Shown here: positions 1 through 30,290 of the stretch, one piece after another | Layout: each line of letters begins with the position of its first letter | Position numbering within the stretch: the stretch's first letter is position 1 | DNA from: Thamnaconus septentrionalis | Taxonomy: Eukaryota > Chordata > Actinopteri > Tetraodontiformes > Monacanthidae | Direction of reading: 5' to 3' | DNA length: 64,000 bases | NCBI GenBank assembly: GCA_009823395.1 | Contig: CM020508.1 | Coordinates: 9,066,515 to 9,130,514, forward strand | Notes under the pieces: model-generated | Database searches by the model: none | The model's input: the letters and a program-made list of their open reading frames with translations, nothing else | Told to the model about the DNA's origin: nothing | Made by a program: the position numbers and the translations under genes

Positions 1-16995
<16,995 letters not shown>

Positions 16996-16998
16996 TGT

Positions 16999-17560
16999 AG
17001 CTGCGTTTCCATTGCAGTTTTTCGCAAAATAAAAGCGATCTTTCAAAAATTTCAACAAAGTACAATTGCGATTTGCATTTCCGATTTCCATTGTGCTTCC
17101 ATTGAATGGTGTGAAGCACATAGGCCGTAATTCTCGCAAAATCTTGTCTCGCGGGACCTAATTCTCGAATTATTCTCGAATTATAGAATTACGTTTGCGT
17201 TTGTTTGTTTACATTTGTTTGCTTTCAAGTATGGTTGTTATATTTTTCTCTTTGATTACTTGTAAAAAATAATCCATCTCCTCCTCCGTCCAAACATAAC
17301 GTGCCATTTTTACTTGAAGTGAACTGGTCCCGTGACCCCCGTACGTCACGTCCGCTAAAGTGTAAATGCGAGAAAAAAAAGTGTTTCCATGACACTTTTG
17401 CGTCATACCTTTATATCAATACATCTGAAAACCCACTTCATGAGAGCGTGAACACCTTTTAGCGATATTTGGTTTTTCGAAGTTTAGGTGTTTCCATGAC
17501 CAGTTTTTTATTGCGATATTTAGGCTTTTGCGCGATTCTAGGGTTAATGGAAACACAGCT
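16999..17560. mobile_element. PIF/Harbinger-like non-autonomous DNA transposon
   Basis: Both ends carry the same 15-base terminal inverted repeat with one mismatch: AGCTGCGTTTCCATT at 16,999-17,013, and its inverted copy AATGGAAACACAGCT at 17,546-17,560. The flanks are a possible 3-base duplication, TGT, at 16,996-16,998 and 17,561-17,563. The interior repeats GTGTTTCCATGAC (near 17,379 and 17,487) and contains a Myb-like coding remnant. Three-base target duplications and a Myb-like second protein are hallmarks of the PIF/Harbinger superfamily. No transposase remains, so the copy is non-autonomous. Confidence 0.7.
17209..17307 (-). pseudogene. Remnant of a Harbinger-type Myb/SANT-like DNA-binding protein
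   Basis: The minus strand encodes MARYVWTEEEMDYFLQVI followed by KEKNITTILESKQM and a stop. The WTEEEM...FL...KEKNI pattern resembles the start of the trihelix/Myb-like domain found in Harbinger accessory proteins. Only about 32 residues survive, lying inside the element bounded by inverted repeats. It is a fragment and is not expected to be functional. Confidence 0.6.
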
Positions 17561-19374
17561 TGTGTTGTTCATTTCAGTTCACACACACAAACATGAGTGT
17601 CAACCGACAATGACGTCATACTCAGGTGGTCAGGAAAAAAAAATTCTCATCCCCTTCCTCTAAAACCACACTCAAATTGGAGCCAGTGCTCAACCAAGAG
17701 ACTCCAATTGAGTCAGTGGGCGGAGCCTCGCCATGTGGGCCCAGGCTGTTTTATTGGAGGTTGGGGACAGGCTGGTCAGATGTTGAGGTCACTGACAAAC
17801 AGTTTGCAGGCTCTCAGGTCAAGACAGGGAGGGCAGCAAAGGGCGGAGGGGCTACAGCAGGAGAACACACGTGTGTTTTCAGACTGTCAGCTCATCCCTC
17901 AATTTTATTTCTCTGGGTTTTTTACTGTCATGTCCACAGTGCAGTCCCTGTTTACACAGAGTCCTCACTCGTATTTATCGCTTTAACCAAATCAGTGGCT
18001 TCACTGGACAGAACTACAGTTCGCACAGTTCGTGGTCGGGGACGGAGTTGGTAGGCAGAAGAGACACAGGTGTTTTGTTAAAAAAAAAAAAAAAAAAAAT
18101 TATGACTGACACGAATCAAAAAAGTCCTTCAAGGTCTGTCACAACTTCACTCAATCAGAAAAAATATCTGCACTGGTGAACAAATAAAGAGGGTGATCAG
18201 GCTATTTAGACATTAAGACAAAAACACAAAAACATGAACATGAATCAAAAAAATGATTTTAAAAGAAAAATGTAATTGTCAATATGGTATCTAAACCTAT
18301 CCAAGTGTGTACATAATCATTTATATTCTTGCAAAGAGCAGACAACTCAGCTGATGACACTAGAACAGAAAGGAGACTTGCCACAACAGTGTTGTCTCAT
18401 GTGTCGCTGCCAATGCGGCCGTCACATGCAGCGACATATGACCGGAAATATTTTAAACTTGACATATTTTGTGGGGTAAAATATGTCAAGTTTATTTGTT
18501 TATTGGACAGACACGAGTGGTCATTGTTTCCTCATTTCTCTGTTTTTCATGTCAACTTCAGCAGACTCTCCTCTTTGTGTGGACAGACCACCAGGAAGTT
18601 TAGAGGCGGCGTGTCAGCAAGAAAATAAAACACAACAACTTTAAAAAAAATAAATAAAAATAAAGATGTTCCTCTGCATCCGGGTGGGTGAGTAAAACAA
18701 CATCTGAAACACTCATTTACTCATCAGCGGTTTTCAGTAAGTGTCCTCGTGCACGATGCTAAGATGCTAGTCTCTTAATACCCTTGTATAGCGGTTGTGT
18801 TAGTTGTTATATAGTGGTGGAAGCTCACCCTGTAGTCTTTACCAACACTGAATGCATGTTTGAGGCCGAGTGGATGTGACAAGTATTGTGGGAGCACTTC
18901 AGGGAGTTTGTCGAACTGCAAGGAGCAAATGCGAAAGTTATTGGATGATTTGGTGGAACACAATAAATATGCGGCTCCTCGGCCAGCGAGATTTTCTCAT
19001 GTTGACTCTCAGTAGGAGTGACAAGACCAGCAGCTCCGAGTCTTACAACTGTTTGACATCCCACCAACACAAAAACTGTAAAAAGTAGCTGTCTGCCTAC
19101 TCATCTCCACATCCACTGGGAGGAGTAACTCTATCTTTTCTCTCTCCTTCTCTTTTTTCTTTTTGTTGGCGACCAGATGTTCCACTCTGTAAAAGTCTTG
19201 GCTGGATAATCCAGGCAGATCACATCCCGAGTCCCCCGCTCAGCTCTCTCCACTGACACCATCTCATCCTCATGCAGGTAAAGCCAGGAGCCCATCAAAA
19301 TAAATCCCTTCCAGATTAAGTTACGGGATTATTATATTGAATGCAGGATATTCTTTTTGTTAAAAAAAAAAAAA

Positions 19375-19408
19375 AAATCTCATCCATAGAATTCTCTGGA
19401 TGAGATTT
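19375..19408. repeat. Perfect 12-bp inverted repeat (hairpin)
   Basis: AAATCTCATCCA at 19,375-19,386 is followed after a 10-base loop (TAGAATTCTC) by its exact reverse complement at 19,397-19,408. A run of A precedes it. It could be a small foldback element or a chance hairpin; no product is implied. Confidence 0.8.
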
Positions 19409-19492
19409 GATCAGATCACTTTATGCAAGACATGCTGTATAAAAAGGAGACAAAAGTAGATCCTGAAACTTTTTTGTCTTTTTTGTCTGTTG

Positions 19493-19566
<74 letters not shown>
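19493..19566. repeat. (GATA)n microsatellite
   Basis: About 18 uninterrupted GATA units, read directly. In the opposite direction it reads TATC, which gives a false Ser-Ile-Tyr-Leu open frame. Confidence 0.96.
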
Positions 19567-20167
19567 CACTGAAACTGAAGCACTCAAATCAACAAACAAA
19601 CTATCCAACAATCACTAGATCAAAAAATAGAACAACGTTGTTGGTCTGTTGGAGGAGTAAATAACTTTTCATGCAAACTTATGCAAAATATAAATGAGCA
19701 AATTCTTATATGCACTCCCAAAACATGTGAAATTTAAGGCGATTTTCCCTGCACTCAGTTAAACTGCTCACTGCTAACCACCCATGCAGAAGAAGCATCA
19801 ATCCAAAGTTGAGGGAAATCTGTTTTGGTTCAGATCTTCAACACAATCTTCTCAACTCCCCAAAGGAGCGACCCAGCAACCTCCAGTTCAATCCCTCCTT
19901 CTCCCACATCCTGGCCGCCGGCCTCGCTGGGCAGGTGAAGCTGCGAGCCCCGTTACATAACGACAGAGGAAGTCGTTCGTCAGTGGCAGTGGCGTCGGGT
20001 TGGCAATCAACTATGTCGGGGGTTTCTCTTTTTTTTTTGTTTATTTGTTTTTTTTTTCCTCTCCCCACTCATTGTGAGCTGCAGCTTCCAAAATGTGAGG
20101 GTGACGGCGCAGCCAGTCCAGGCTGTTTGTGTTAGCTTAAATCAGTTTGAAGGGAGTGGAAATAGTC

Positions 20168-20169
<2 letters not shown>

Positions 20170-20211
<42 letters not shown>
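20170..20211. repeat. (TG)n microsatellite
   Basis: 42 bases of pure TG repeat. Confidence 0.95.
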
Positions 20212-20212
<1 letters not shown>

Positions 20213-23200
20213 CCTGTCTAATGATTTACTGTGACAAATCATGAGCCTTAAGCAAACACCAGCGAGCCGACTGTCCACACACACACACACAAAAGCACAC
20301 ACAAACAAACAAGCTAACAAACAAACACAGGAGGCAGACAAACAGGCCGACAGGCAGAGCGACGGCCGACTTCAAGGCCGCCAGTCGCAGCTCAGCAGAA
20401 GTCGGCGGCCACGCATTGTTCTGTGAGTTTGTAGCTAAAGATTCAACATGTAGAATGTGTAATGTTTAGACTTTGATCGTGTGTGTGTGTGTGTGTGTGT
20501 GTGAATGCATTCATCCATACGCACCATCATGTGTGTGTTCTCCCCCTTTTTTTTCCAAAAAAGAAACTTTGCAAAGAGAAAGTGTGCATGTGTGGGATGT
20601 AACCCTAGCCGTCGGCACAACACAGCAGCCTGTTCAAAGGCCCGTTTGTATTATTACAGCTTGTCCAGCTGCTCGGGACAGACAAACAAGGCTTAGAGCT
20701 CTGAGCTGCAAAACACAGACCTCCCACCCCATCGCTGGGAGGCCCCGACCCAGCCCAGCCCAGCGTTGTGACTCAGAGACGGCCAAACAAACGCCTGCAA
20801 ACACTCAAAAGTGGCAAACGCAAGGGGAAAATTCTGTCCCGAAAAAGACGGGGAAATGGACGCAAAATCAAAAGCAGGTCCTTTGAGCGTTTTTTGTTGT
20901 TTTTTTTTTTTTTTTTGCGCTGACAGTGCAGAAAGTGCCGCTTGTTCTCCCGTGTTTCTGCCTCTTTTTTCTATTTAGTTTTTTCGCTGCAAGCCCCCCT
21001 CCAGAGCTCGCAACTCAGACGTGCGCCGCTTGGATGTGGGGAGTCTCCGTGATAAAAAGCTTTGTTTCCACGTTGACGGCACTGATTTATTTAAACAGAT
21101 ACAGTATACTTGTGTCAACATTTCGAATAAGGCGCACGAGAGCCCCACCTCCCCGTGAACCGTATGGAGAGCGCGTATTCATTCCTCCGCCGCTTTAATG
21201 AGTAACGTTACCTCCTGTGAAAATACAGACTCCGGTTTGACATTTGCCTCTCGTATCTAACAATCTCGCACTCTACCCTGAGCAATGAGCCCAAAAGCTA
21301 AATATTGCTCTGTATACACAGTCGCTCCACTCGGAGGGCCGTTGAAAAGAAAAGCCTGTATTTCTAGCGCCGACGTTTCTCCGGCCATATTTCTTTGCCG
21401 TTGTGTACTCAGCGTGCACCCCGTTGCCCCCTGGAAAGCTCGGCCCCTCTGGAGATCTCCTCAAATGGACGTGATGGAGGAGATTACGGGCCGGAGTGAG
21501 CCAACACACTTGCTCCCTCGCACCCTCTCTCCCTGCGCTCCGCCCGCCATCCTCTCCCCCACCTTCCACCTCCGCGTCTTTCGTTTCTTTCCTCCCCTCC
21601 GCCGTCGCCGTCGTCACTCGTCCTTCATCCCCCCTGACTCTTTCACTTCTCATCTATTCTGCTCGTCTCCTCCTCCTCCTCCTCCTCCTCCTCCTCCTCC
21701 TCCTCCCTCGCCGCTGCTCTCCCTGCGCTCCGGCTGCCTTTCTGACTCAGGGTCCCTGTGTGCCTGTATGTAACATCGGTAAAGCTGTCAGGCAGCCGGG
21801 CCAAGGTAAACAGCCCAGCGCTGGGTTCAGGGGTGATGGAGGCCGAGATGTTTTTCCTCAGGAACCCGGGGACCCCCGTAGGCTTCTGGCTGGGGCCAGG
21901 GAGGGGCCAAGGGGAAAGACAATCCCCTCGATTGCCCTCCTCCCCACCCCCACGAGAACACACACCACAGCCACTCTTCTTTTCATTATTATTCTCCTTT
22001 TGAATTATCTCTCCTCTTCTTCTCCGAGTGCACACAAAGATGCTTTACCACCTCCTTGACGTTGCCATCGCTTTCGCACGCGCCTGCAGTGTTCTCATCA
22101 TTTTTTTAACTGCACTGTCAGCACAGAGCGTTTGCCCTCCAATACGCCCAACAGGGGGGGAAAAAAGTTGTCTTTGGCCAGCCACTAATGGGGGAAGGAT
22201 TGATAAGGTTTAGAAAAGATGCTTCAAAAAAACCACAGAGGAAGAGAAGGAGCTGAAGAGACATGAAAGGGAGTTAAAGAGTGAATATGGGGAGACGGGG
22301 TAGGGAGTTAAGTGATATCCCTCACCCAGGCATGACCCCTCTCAGCCCCAGTCAGCGGAGCTCTCTCAGGGAGGCAGACGGCCCGTAGTGGGAGAGCAGA
22401 GAGGGGTATATCCAGAGGTTGCAAATCAGAGGCAGCACTAAAAACACAGAAACTGGGAGACGCAAAAAAAAAAAAAAAAAAAAAGGCAGAGAATCATTAG
22501 ACTTGGAGAATAGAGCAAAGATGATGTTTACTGTGAGGAGAAAAACGTCAAGGAGGATTTAGTGAGCAGGTCAGAGGAGAAAACAGGGAGGCAGGGAGGC
22601 AAAAAATTGTTGAGTGAAGACGGGAGCCGGTCAAGCCAAGAAAAGCATGTAGAATTGAATTAGTGGAGGGAGAGCCACCAAGTAAACGGAGAGGAGAGGG
22701 AGGAAGAGGAGGACCATTACCCTCGCTACATCAGCCGTTACATCCCTCGCCGACTGTCGCAGGGCCAAGGAGGCATCAAAGGGCGAACGGGGGGTTGAGG
22801 ATATTTTAAGAGCGGCAGAAGAACGAGAGGGCACCTTCCCCATAGCAGGAGAATCTGACATGAGGTTGTTTTTGAATTCTAAAACTCTTCTTAGCTGCTG
22901 TAAGGCCGTGAAACTTAAACTTTGTGTCAGTGTTGGAGGAAAGCAAAGCAGGAGGAAGTTGTTCTGTTTAATGAGCCACACTCTTCATTCTTCAGCCAAC
23001 ATATGGACTTTCACATTTTTCAGACTGACTTGAAGGCAACTCGACAACTACAGAACCGTGAACATCCACCTTGCCAAAAGCTTTTTTTGGCTTTTTTTTT
23101 TTTATCTGTAACTCGTCATCTTCCTCTCTAGTTGCAACAGAAAGAGGGAGTGACTGACGCAAGCAAACAACAGAGGAAAAACACAGGAGGCAACTGTTGG

Positions 23201-24787
23201 TGTAGCAATGGCGTACAGTCATGTTATGTTTTGTGTTTTGCAAATGTTTTCTCTGGGCTCCACACAAGATGGAAAATAGAAAAGAAGTAGCTGACATATC
23301 AGCTTATTATCATCAGTATTTGCACTACCCGAGCCTTCGACAGCCTCTCGCTCCTCATCCTGTATGTCCTCAAATCTTTTCCTCCTCCACTTCCTCTGCT
23401 AATCTCCTCCTCGTCCTGTTCCTGTCACCCCCTCCATGCCGGCACCCAATTCATGCCGTTCACTGCTCCCCATCAATCGCAGCGTGCCACAATGGCGCGT
23501 GACAGCGCACTGACAGGCCGGTGAGGCCTGCCACACAGACAGCCCGTCTCAGCCAGCCAGGCCACAACGTGAGAGAGGACAAACAGACACAGTGCGCAGC
23601 TCACTTCCCGCCTCCGCCAGCCTCGTTGGCGCTCGGCAGTGTGGTCCGGCTCTCCCGTCTGTCTCCCCGGTGCCTTTTTCTGACGCCACTGCCTATTTAG
23701 CTGCATTACCCTCCCTCCAATGCCACAACATAGCATAACAACAGCAGCCTCCATTACACTCTGGTCCAGACTGAAATATCTCAGCAGCGACTGGGCGAAA
23801 TGGCGCGGAGGCTTGAAGATTTTTAAATTCTAGTCTAAACAGAAGAAGTCTGAGCCTTTTGCTTGCTTTGCCCTGTTGCTTTTATATTGCTTTTTAGACC
23901 TATCAATAGGAAGAATATGGATCAATAGGGAAAAATCTCAAACGGTGATGGGTTCAGCTCTCATTAAATGTTGCTCCAACGACACAACACAACCTGAAGG
24001 TTGAGAGAAGTTAAATTAGTCAAATTGTGGCAGTATCAGTCTGACTACTGTCGGACTACTACGACACAGATGATGAGGTGTATGAGGTCACCTCTTTTTC
24101 ACAACAGCAGAAAACAAAACTCCAACAGTGGAATGATGAACGGAAGCCTCGGCGTCACTGAAAACAAAGCCAGAATTGCTATTTTTCAGAACTGTTTCTT
24201 TTCACCTCTTGAAACTCCAGTTTGGATATCGTAATAGGCCGATCCCCCTGCAGTGGCAAAGTTCCACTGTTGTACGGTTCTGCTAGAATCAAATGAAAAG
24301 TCAAACAAGGTCAGTGATTGGAAAAGCTTCAAGGAGGAAAGTCGGTAGAAATCTTTTTTTAAACTGGTTGGCTCAGTGTCGACCACCTGGATGCTTCTTC
24401 GATCGTAGCATTAACCCTGATTAAAACATCATTGTGTGTGAAAAGTCACATATATCCAACACAGTCCCAAATATCAAATCTTCGCTACAATTCTGTCTGT
24501 TGAAGCAGGATTATACTGTCTCTGCTTCTGCTCCTGCTCCCTACTTCCATTTTTTCTTTCACTGTTCGCCCTGCTACTCTTGATCTGCTTAGATCTGCAA
24601 CATCTAACTGCCACTTAACCTCACTTTCTCTACTTACCCATCTGCTCGCCCCTTCAGCTCCCCAATCCATCATCCAGCCGCGCCTCGAGCCCTTTGAAAT
24701 GACTCTACTAGTCATGAACAACATTAACCTCCCTCCATTCAGACGCACGCACACACGACCGCATGCACGCACCGTTGCATACCCGCA

Positions 24788-24826
<39 letters not shown>

Positions 24827-25477
24827 ACACACGCAGACACTCGTACATACAGTACATGTGATCAGATGCGCCTTTGCCTCGAGGTCTGAGTGCAATCTGA
24901 GGCTACTTCACGGCAGCATCAGCCTCTCAGAGCGGGAGCCTGTTGTTTTGCTGCTTCTGCCTTTTTCTTTATGTGTCACGCCGCTCCGCCACAAGGAGCC
25001 TCGGAGTGGCCTTATCATCTCTGGCCCTTTTTTATTCACTTTGCCTTTGAACTGGGGCGTCCACTCGCCTCGTAAACAGTCAAACGCGCGCACGCACGCA
25101 CGCTCGCTGGGATGTAATGACAGATGAAAAAAAAAGAAAAGAAAAGGAACTCCATTTATGATGCATCCTCCGGACTGCTAATTGTATTTCAGCACAGCAG
25201 CACAGTGCAGGAAAACAAGAAGATTCAGCTGTTGTTTATTGAGACTTAAAAAAATGTTCTGATAGGAAAAAAAAGGCATTCATGACAGCGAAAGACGCAA
25301 GCGGCCTTCCAATCGGAAAAAAATTTGAGTCAACGTGCGAGTTCAGGAGATGTTCTGAGTGCAGGACATATATGCAGGCTGCAGTTCATAACTATTTTAT
25401 TGTGTTTTGTTCGTCCGTATGCATGGTTACACTTATAAAAGCGCCAAAACACGGTTGACGCAGTGGTTTTATTGTGG

Positions 25478-25479
<2 letters not shown>

Positions 25480-25523
<44 letters not shown>
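25480..25523. repeat. (TG)n microsatellite
   Basis: About 44 bases of pure TG repeat. Confidence 0.95.
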
Positions 25524-25524
<1 letters not shown>

Positions 25525-27920
25525 ACAGAGAGAGCGAGACGGGGGGTGAAAGAAAAGACTGCGAGCATGGATAGAGTCAGTGAAGCTGACAGAACATTTC
25601 AGCACCATAACTGGTCATTCCTTGGTTATATTTTTTTTTTCCCCACATTGCATTATGACAAAATACGTTTGGTTATTGTTGATTTTTATGGTTTTCATTT
25701 TGCGCCGGCGCTCTCTCTCTCTCTTTCTCCCTCTCTCTCTCTCTCTCCCTCTCTCTCGCTTTGTGTCTCCATTTTTTTTTTCCACACATCTCCCGGCTCT
25801 TGCTGTACACTCTGCCTCTCCAGTGAAGTGCCGCTTGCAGTCGGTGATGCTGCTGACTCCATAACTGCTGTTGTGGCGCCTCAGGGCTCTTGTGCGCTGA
25901 AGAATCATATGGGCCTATATTGCTTGCAATTGCACGGGCACTTTTGGTCAATAACTCACCAGCAACAGCCATCCATCTTTGGTTTCCAAGGATTTTCACA
26001 CTGGGGCACTAAACAAGTTGGAGCAGAATACCTATCATTATACAGTATTGGGTTAAATTATGCCATTTAGTTGCAAATATTTTTTTTATTATTTTAGGTT
26101 TTTGGGGAGTGAAGACAAAATAAGGTTGTGATGAAAACAGAGAGTCATAAGTAAATATTTGCTCCTCAGGATTTGAAAGCTTTCTTTTCAGAGATGGTAA
26201 ATGAACGATTTAACATTGTTAGCTTTGTCAGTCAAGACCAAGTTTATTTTTTGGCCAAACTGTTTCTATTTGGAAACAGGGAGTGTGCAGTTTTGATTGG
26301 ATCTGTCACTTCACGGACACGGTTTTGCATATATAGGCTACATACTTACTTTTAACTGGTAACACACTCGCCCCCGGGTGCACGCGGTGCACATGCCCGG
26401 TCTCAGATCAACGTTGGTGGCAGGGTGTGAGCTGCCCGGAGGAGGAGAGAGTGAGAGGTTGTGGGGGGAGCGGGGGAGGTTCCTGGTGTTGGAGACAGCC
26501 GGGTGAGAGGGGGAGACAGAGCTGGGGGGAGATGGTAGAGATAGAAGTGGACAACAGTGTGCGTGGACACAATGTCTGATGGCAGTTGCAGCTGAGAAAA
26601 CCAGGGGGGGAAAGTGAAGGAAAAACAAGGAACACTAAAACCTGAGGGCTGAAAAATATGCAGGTCTGGCGGGAGGTCAGATTCCCCACCGTATCTAATT
26701 CAATTTTACAAACTGTAAGAAAACACGCTGCTGCTCTCCAGACACTGGGAAAAGCTGTTGAAAATGTGTGCGTTTTTGCACCCCACACTGATTTTTTTTT
26801 TTCTTTTTTTTCTTTTTAGGCTAGGGACTCCCCATATGGACATTTTGAAAATGAATTAAAATGAAAGGAATAATCATTGAGTAAATATTTTTTTTAAAAA
26901 CTGAGATTAAGGAAAGTAAATTTCCTTTTTCTAAATAGATTTGGACAAATTGACACATTTATTATAAAAAATAATAAGATTCTTATTATTAATAGTTATT
27001 ATTATCAATATTATTATTGCTGTTTTGTTGATTGTGTTGTTCTCTAGAGATACATTTTAACAGAGGGGAAAAAAAGGAAAAGCAGATTAAAGCAAAACAT
27101 AAACTTTCTTGTCTGTTTAAAATGTGCCTGAAAAATCAAAATCACAACAATTTCACAAAAAGCAAACTGTGATATATTTATCTTGTTAGTTCTTTCATGT
27201 CCGACATAGATTTTTAAGGTTTTTATTTACCTGACATGTTTTGGTGTGTTCTTCCACCTTCATCAGAGTCCAAACTGTGATATATTTTCCTCCGCAAGTT
27301 TACATTGGATCATCCTGATTTTAACCAAAAGACAGCTCACTTACAAACAGGGGTCCACTTTGCCATATTTTGTCTCCTTTTGGGGAATATTGTCCTCGGA
27401 ATAGGGCCAGTGGATGATGCAGGGGTCTGCGTGCAGTCCTGCTGGTGGTCTGCTCTGCCCAGGCCTGGTAAAGACATTAGTGCGGCATTCTGGGAGAACG
27501 GGGAGTCCCATAGACAGCGCTCACTTCTCTAAATAAACATTAGTCTTAAAAAGTTTGGCCCCTCGACCTGAGCGTGATCGCATTTCACTCCGGATAGTAA
27601 ACTCCAATTTTATCGCGAGGGTTTTTTCCCCTCCCTTCTTTTTTCAAACACACTTTCACACTGAGAAAGATTGGATAAACAAAGTTTCATTTTCAGCGCC
27701 TTTTTTTTTTTTTTTTTTTTTGGAGGGGACACTGGAGGTTAGTGTGCCCTTGGCATTCCTATATGCCTATATCACACAGGAATTTGCTGATGGAGTATAG
27801 GCTAATCGTTACACTTAGCTACCATTAGGCTGGCGGGATATTTAAGTGGGCTGACAAATTGAAATACTTAGCCTACACACTCTCACTGGGCCAGCTTGAT
27901 GGCTTATGCGACTCTTAAAC

Positions 27921-28075
27921 GTAATCATATTTGCCCTTGGATTGAAATGGGCTAATTATTGCATTTTTAATATCATAATTATTCCAATAATTTATGCACA
28001 ATTTTACTTTTTGTAAAAGCATTTACATAATTAGGAACAGACTACCGAGTGCTATTTGTACTCAGAATTAATGAG
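27921..28075. promoter_or_regulatory. Candidate enhancer: cluster of homeodomain-type ATTA cores
   Basis: Within about 155 bases there are at least six TAAT/ATTA cores: GTAATCAT, CTAATTATT, ATAATTATT, AATAATTTAT, ATAATTAG and GAATTAATG. They sit in complex, non-repetitive sequence about 5 kb beyond the 3' end of the FoxD gene. Such clusters are common in conserved developmental enhancers. AT-richness alone can also produce them, so this is only a candidate. Confidence 0.3.
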
Positions 28076-28990
28076 AGAGCTGTTTCAGGTCAAACAGCCA
28101 AAGATTTCATCAGTATTTTCCTTGTCATAGACGGTGGAAGCAAACATTTGAGCAATTCCAATGAATGCAAAATGAGCGCGCCACCTTTAAAAGTATCAAG
28201 TCGGTAGCCTGTACCCGGGCCTGTAGTGAACATTTATAACCGCAGAGCTTGGAGTCTAATGTGCCTGCATGTGAGGTCAAATGAGCAGAAGAAGGCAGTA
28301 AAGTGCCCGCATGATCCTCTGCCGAGTGTGTGAGAAGGCGAACCAAACAGCAGCTGCTCCTCTCCGCCGAAGCTGCAGGCCTCAAGTAAAGTGTCCTGTC
28401 AAACGGGGGGGGGCTGTAATTCAGCCAAACACCAGATTAGAATCCAGGACAAGAAAAAAAAAACATTAGTGAGTAATTAAAACATAGGAGTATGTTTGGC
28501 AGGAATCTAAAGCAGCGTTTCAAGAGGAATCAAGTCTGCTTTCTTCCAAATCAAAACCCCCAAAGTGGAAATAATTCAAACAGAAAACACATCTGGCCTA
28601 TTGGGAGCGTGCATTGTTCAAGATTCAAATAAATACCATCTGCTCAGTGAGCACACTGCCAGCACAAATTCAAAAAATGTCAATTTTGAGCCTTTGAGTG
28701 ATCCTGATATTTCAGCACAACTGCATCGCTCAGTCTTGTGATCTTAGTGTGCTGATAGAGGCAACATGTGAGTGATCATGCTAGCAAAACCTGTGATAGG
28801 TCAACCTCGGTGTTTACTGTCTTGTAAAGGAGGTGCAGTAAAGGAAGACAAAGCATTCTGTCTGTGTCATACAAAGTGTTATTTCTATTGTAAAAGAAAA
28901 AAAACATTTGCTGCATTTTTAGAAAAGAATATCCTCGCTGTCAGTCACCTGCTATCATGCTCTTTTGTTGCTTTAGGATATCTGCAGCCA

Positions 28991-28993
<3 letters not shown>

Positions 28994-29064
<71 letters not shown>

Positions 29065-29071
29065 CGCGCGC
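28994..29071. repeat. (GT)n then (CG)n microsatellite
   Basis: About 62 bases of GT repeat, an ATGTG interruption, then five CG units. Alternating purine-pyrimidine of this length is a classic Z-DNA-prone sequence. Confidence 0.95.
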
Positions 29072-29408
29072 CTTTTTCCTCCTCCTCCTTTGGAGCAGGT
29101 GTTCGTTTCATGTGGTAGGAATCAGCCGGGCGAAGATCTTTCCAAAGTTAATATTGTGCTTTCCAGAGATGACGGGGAGTTCACTGTCTTCGCTTTATTT
29201 ACACATTCTAAATTAATTAAGCCCAAGGATTCCTCCGCGCGTTTGGGAAAACACCACGCGGGGCTTTGCGGGGAGAAGCGAAAGGCAGCGCGGGGAGGCT
29301 GTGATTTATAGCGCCGCGGCTCGACTCTCTTCCGGGCCGGGGAGCCGCGGACCCGGCCAACATTCCTGTGCGGGGGCGACGAGGTTCGTCCACGGGAGTT
29401 GGAGAGCA

Positions 29409-29410
<2 letters not shown>

Positions 29411-29484
<74 letters not shown>
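29411..29484. repeat. (GT)n microsatellite
   Basis: 74 bases of pure GT repeat, only about 340 bases after another long GT tract. Confidence 0.96.
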
Positions 29485-29485
<1 letters not shown>

Positions 29486-30244
29486 ATAGGTGAGGTGTCT
29501 CTTCATTTCATACAAAGTGGCTGCAAAACGTATGCGCCTGGATTGTGTGGATAAATTTGCTTAAATGCATAAACTATGAATTCTTCATAGAATCTTTTTA
29601 TTTTTCATTATTTTTTGTGCCGTCTTGGTGTGCACGAAATACATCTTCACGTTAATGTGCAAAGCGCTGCTGGGCCAACGTCGTTTGTAAACGAGGCTAC
29701 TTCAGTGCCACAGCACCTGCAGCTGCAGTGCGTAAACTTCTCCTCCGCGCCTCCAGGGACCCGGCTGGGAATCCAGTTCATTTCACGGAAACACCGAGAC
29801 CCTTCATTTTAAGTAGCTCGGCCATTGTCTGCCCACTTCCAATTACATGTGCGCCTCTTCAAATCGTTAGGCCGAGTAAGCAGCTTCTTGTCTCATTATA
29901 AGGCGCGTCATGGCCTTTATAACGAAATTTGTTTTCCTTGGTGCAGTGGAGAATGATGCCTTCAACAACAACCGCGACCTTGAGGAGTAACAGGGTCGGC
30001 ATCTCAGTTTACACACACACACACACAAACAAACAGGGAGAGCGAGAGGGAGAGAGAGAGACGATCACCCTGTTGTGTCAGCACAGCCCGTGTGTCCCCG
30101 CGTCCTTGAAGACACAGCCTGTATCGATCACGAGCGTCACGTTATTGGTGAAAAGTGGTGAAAGGTTTAGGCAAACGATTTATTTCAAGCCCGTCCTGTC
30201 GCACCTTATTCTGAGTTCAAACGGCAAATACAATATGGAAATCT

Positions 30245-30245
30245 A

Positions 30246-30290
<45 letters not shown>
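30245..30290. repeat. (ATT)n microsatellite
   Basis: About 15 ATT units, read directly. Confidence 0.95.

Larger units (their letters stand above)
17564..28990. other. Non-coding region with microsatellites
   Basis: No protein-coding gene could be supported. Simple repeats: GATA tetranucleotide (19,493-19,566), TG (20,170-20,211), GT (20,481-20,504), CTC (21,666-21,706), CA (24,791-24,832), TG (25,480-25,523). Long A or T runs near 18,080, 22,465 and 27,700 may be old retroposon tails, but no matching bodies were identified. Complex non-repetitive stretches such as 21,260-21,480 and 27,900-28,700 may be regulatory. Confidence 0.55.

Noticed and set aside
21285..22059. Open frames of 160-190 residues around the CTC repeat
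   Set aside because: Poly-Pro/Leu/Ser products driven by the CTC microsatellite; no homologous motif.
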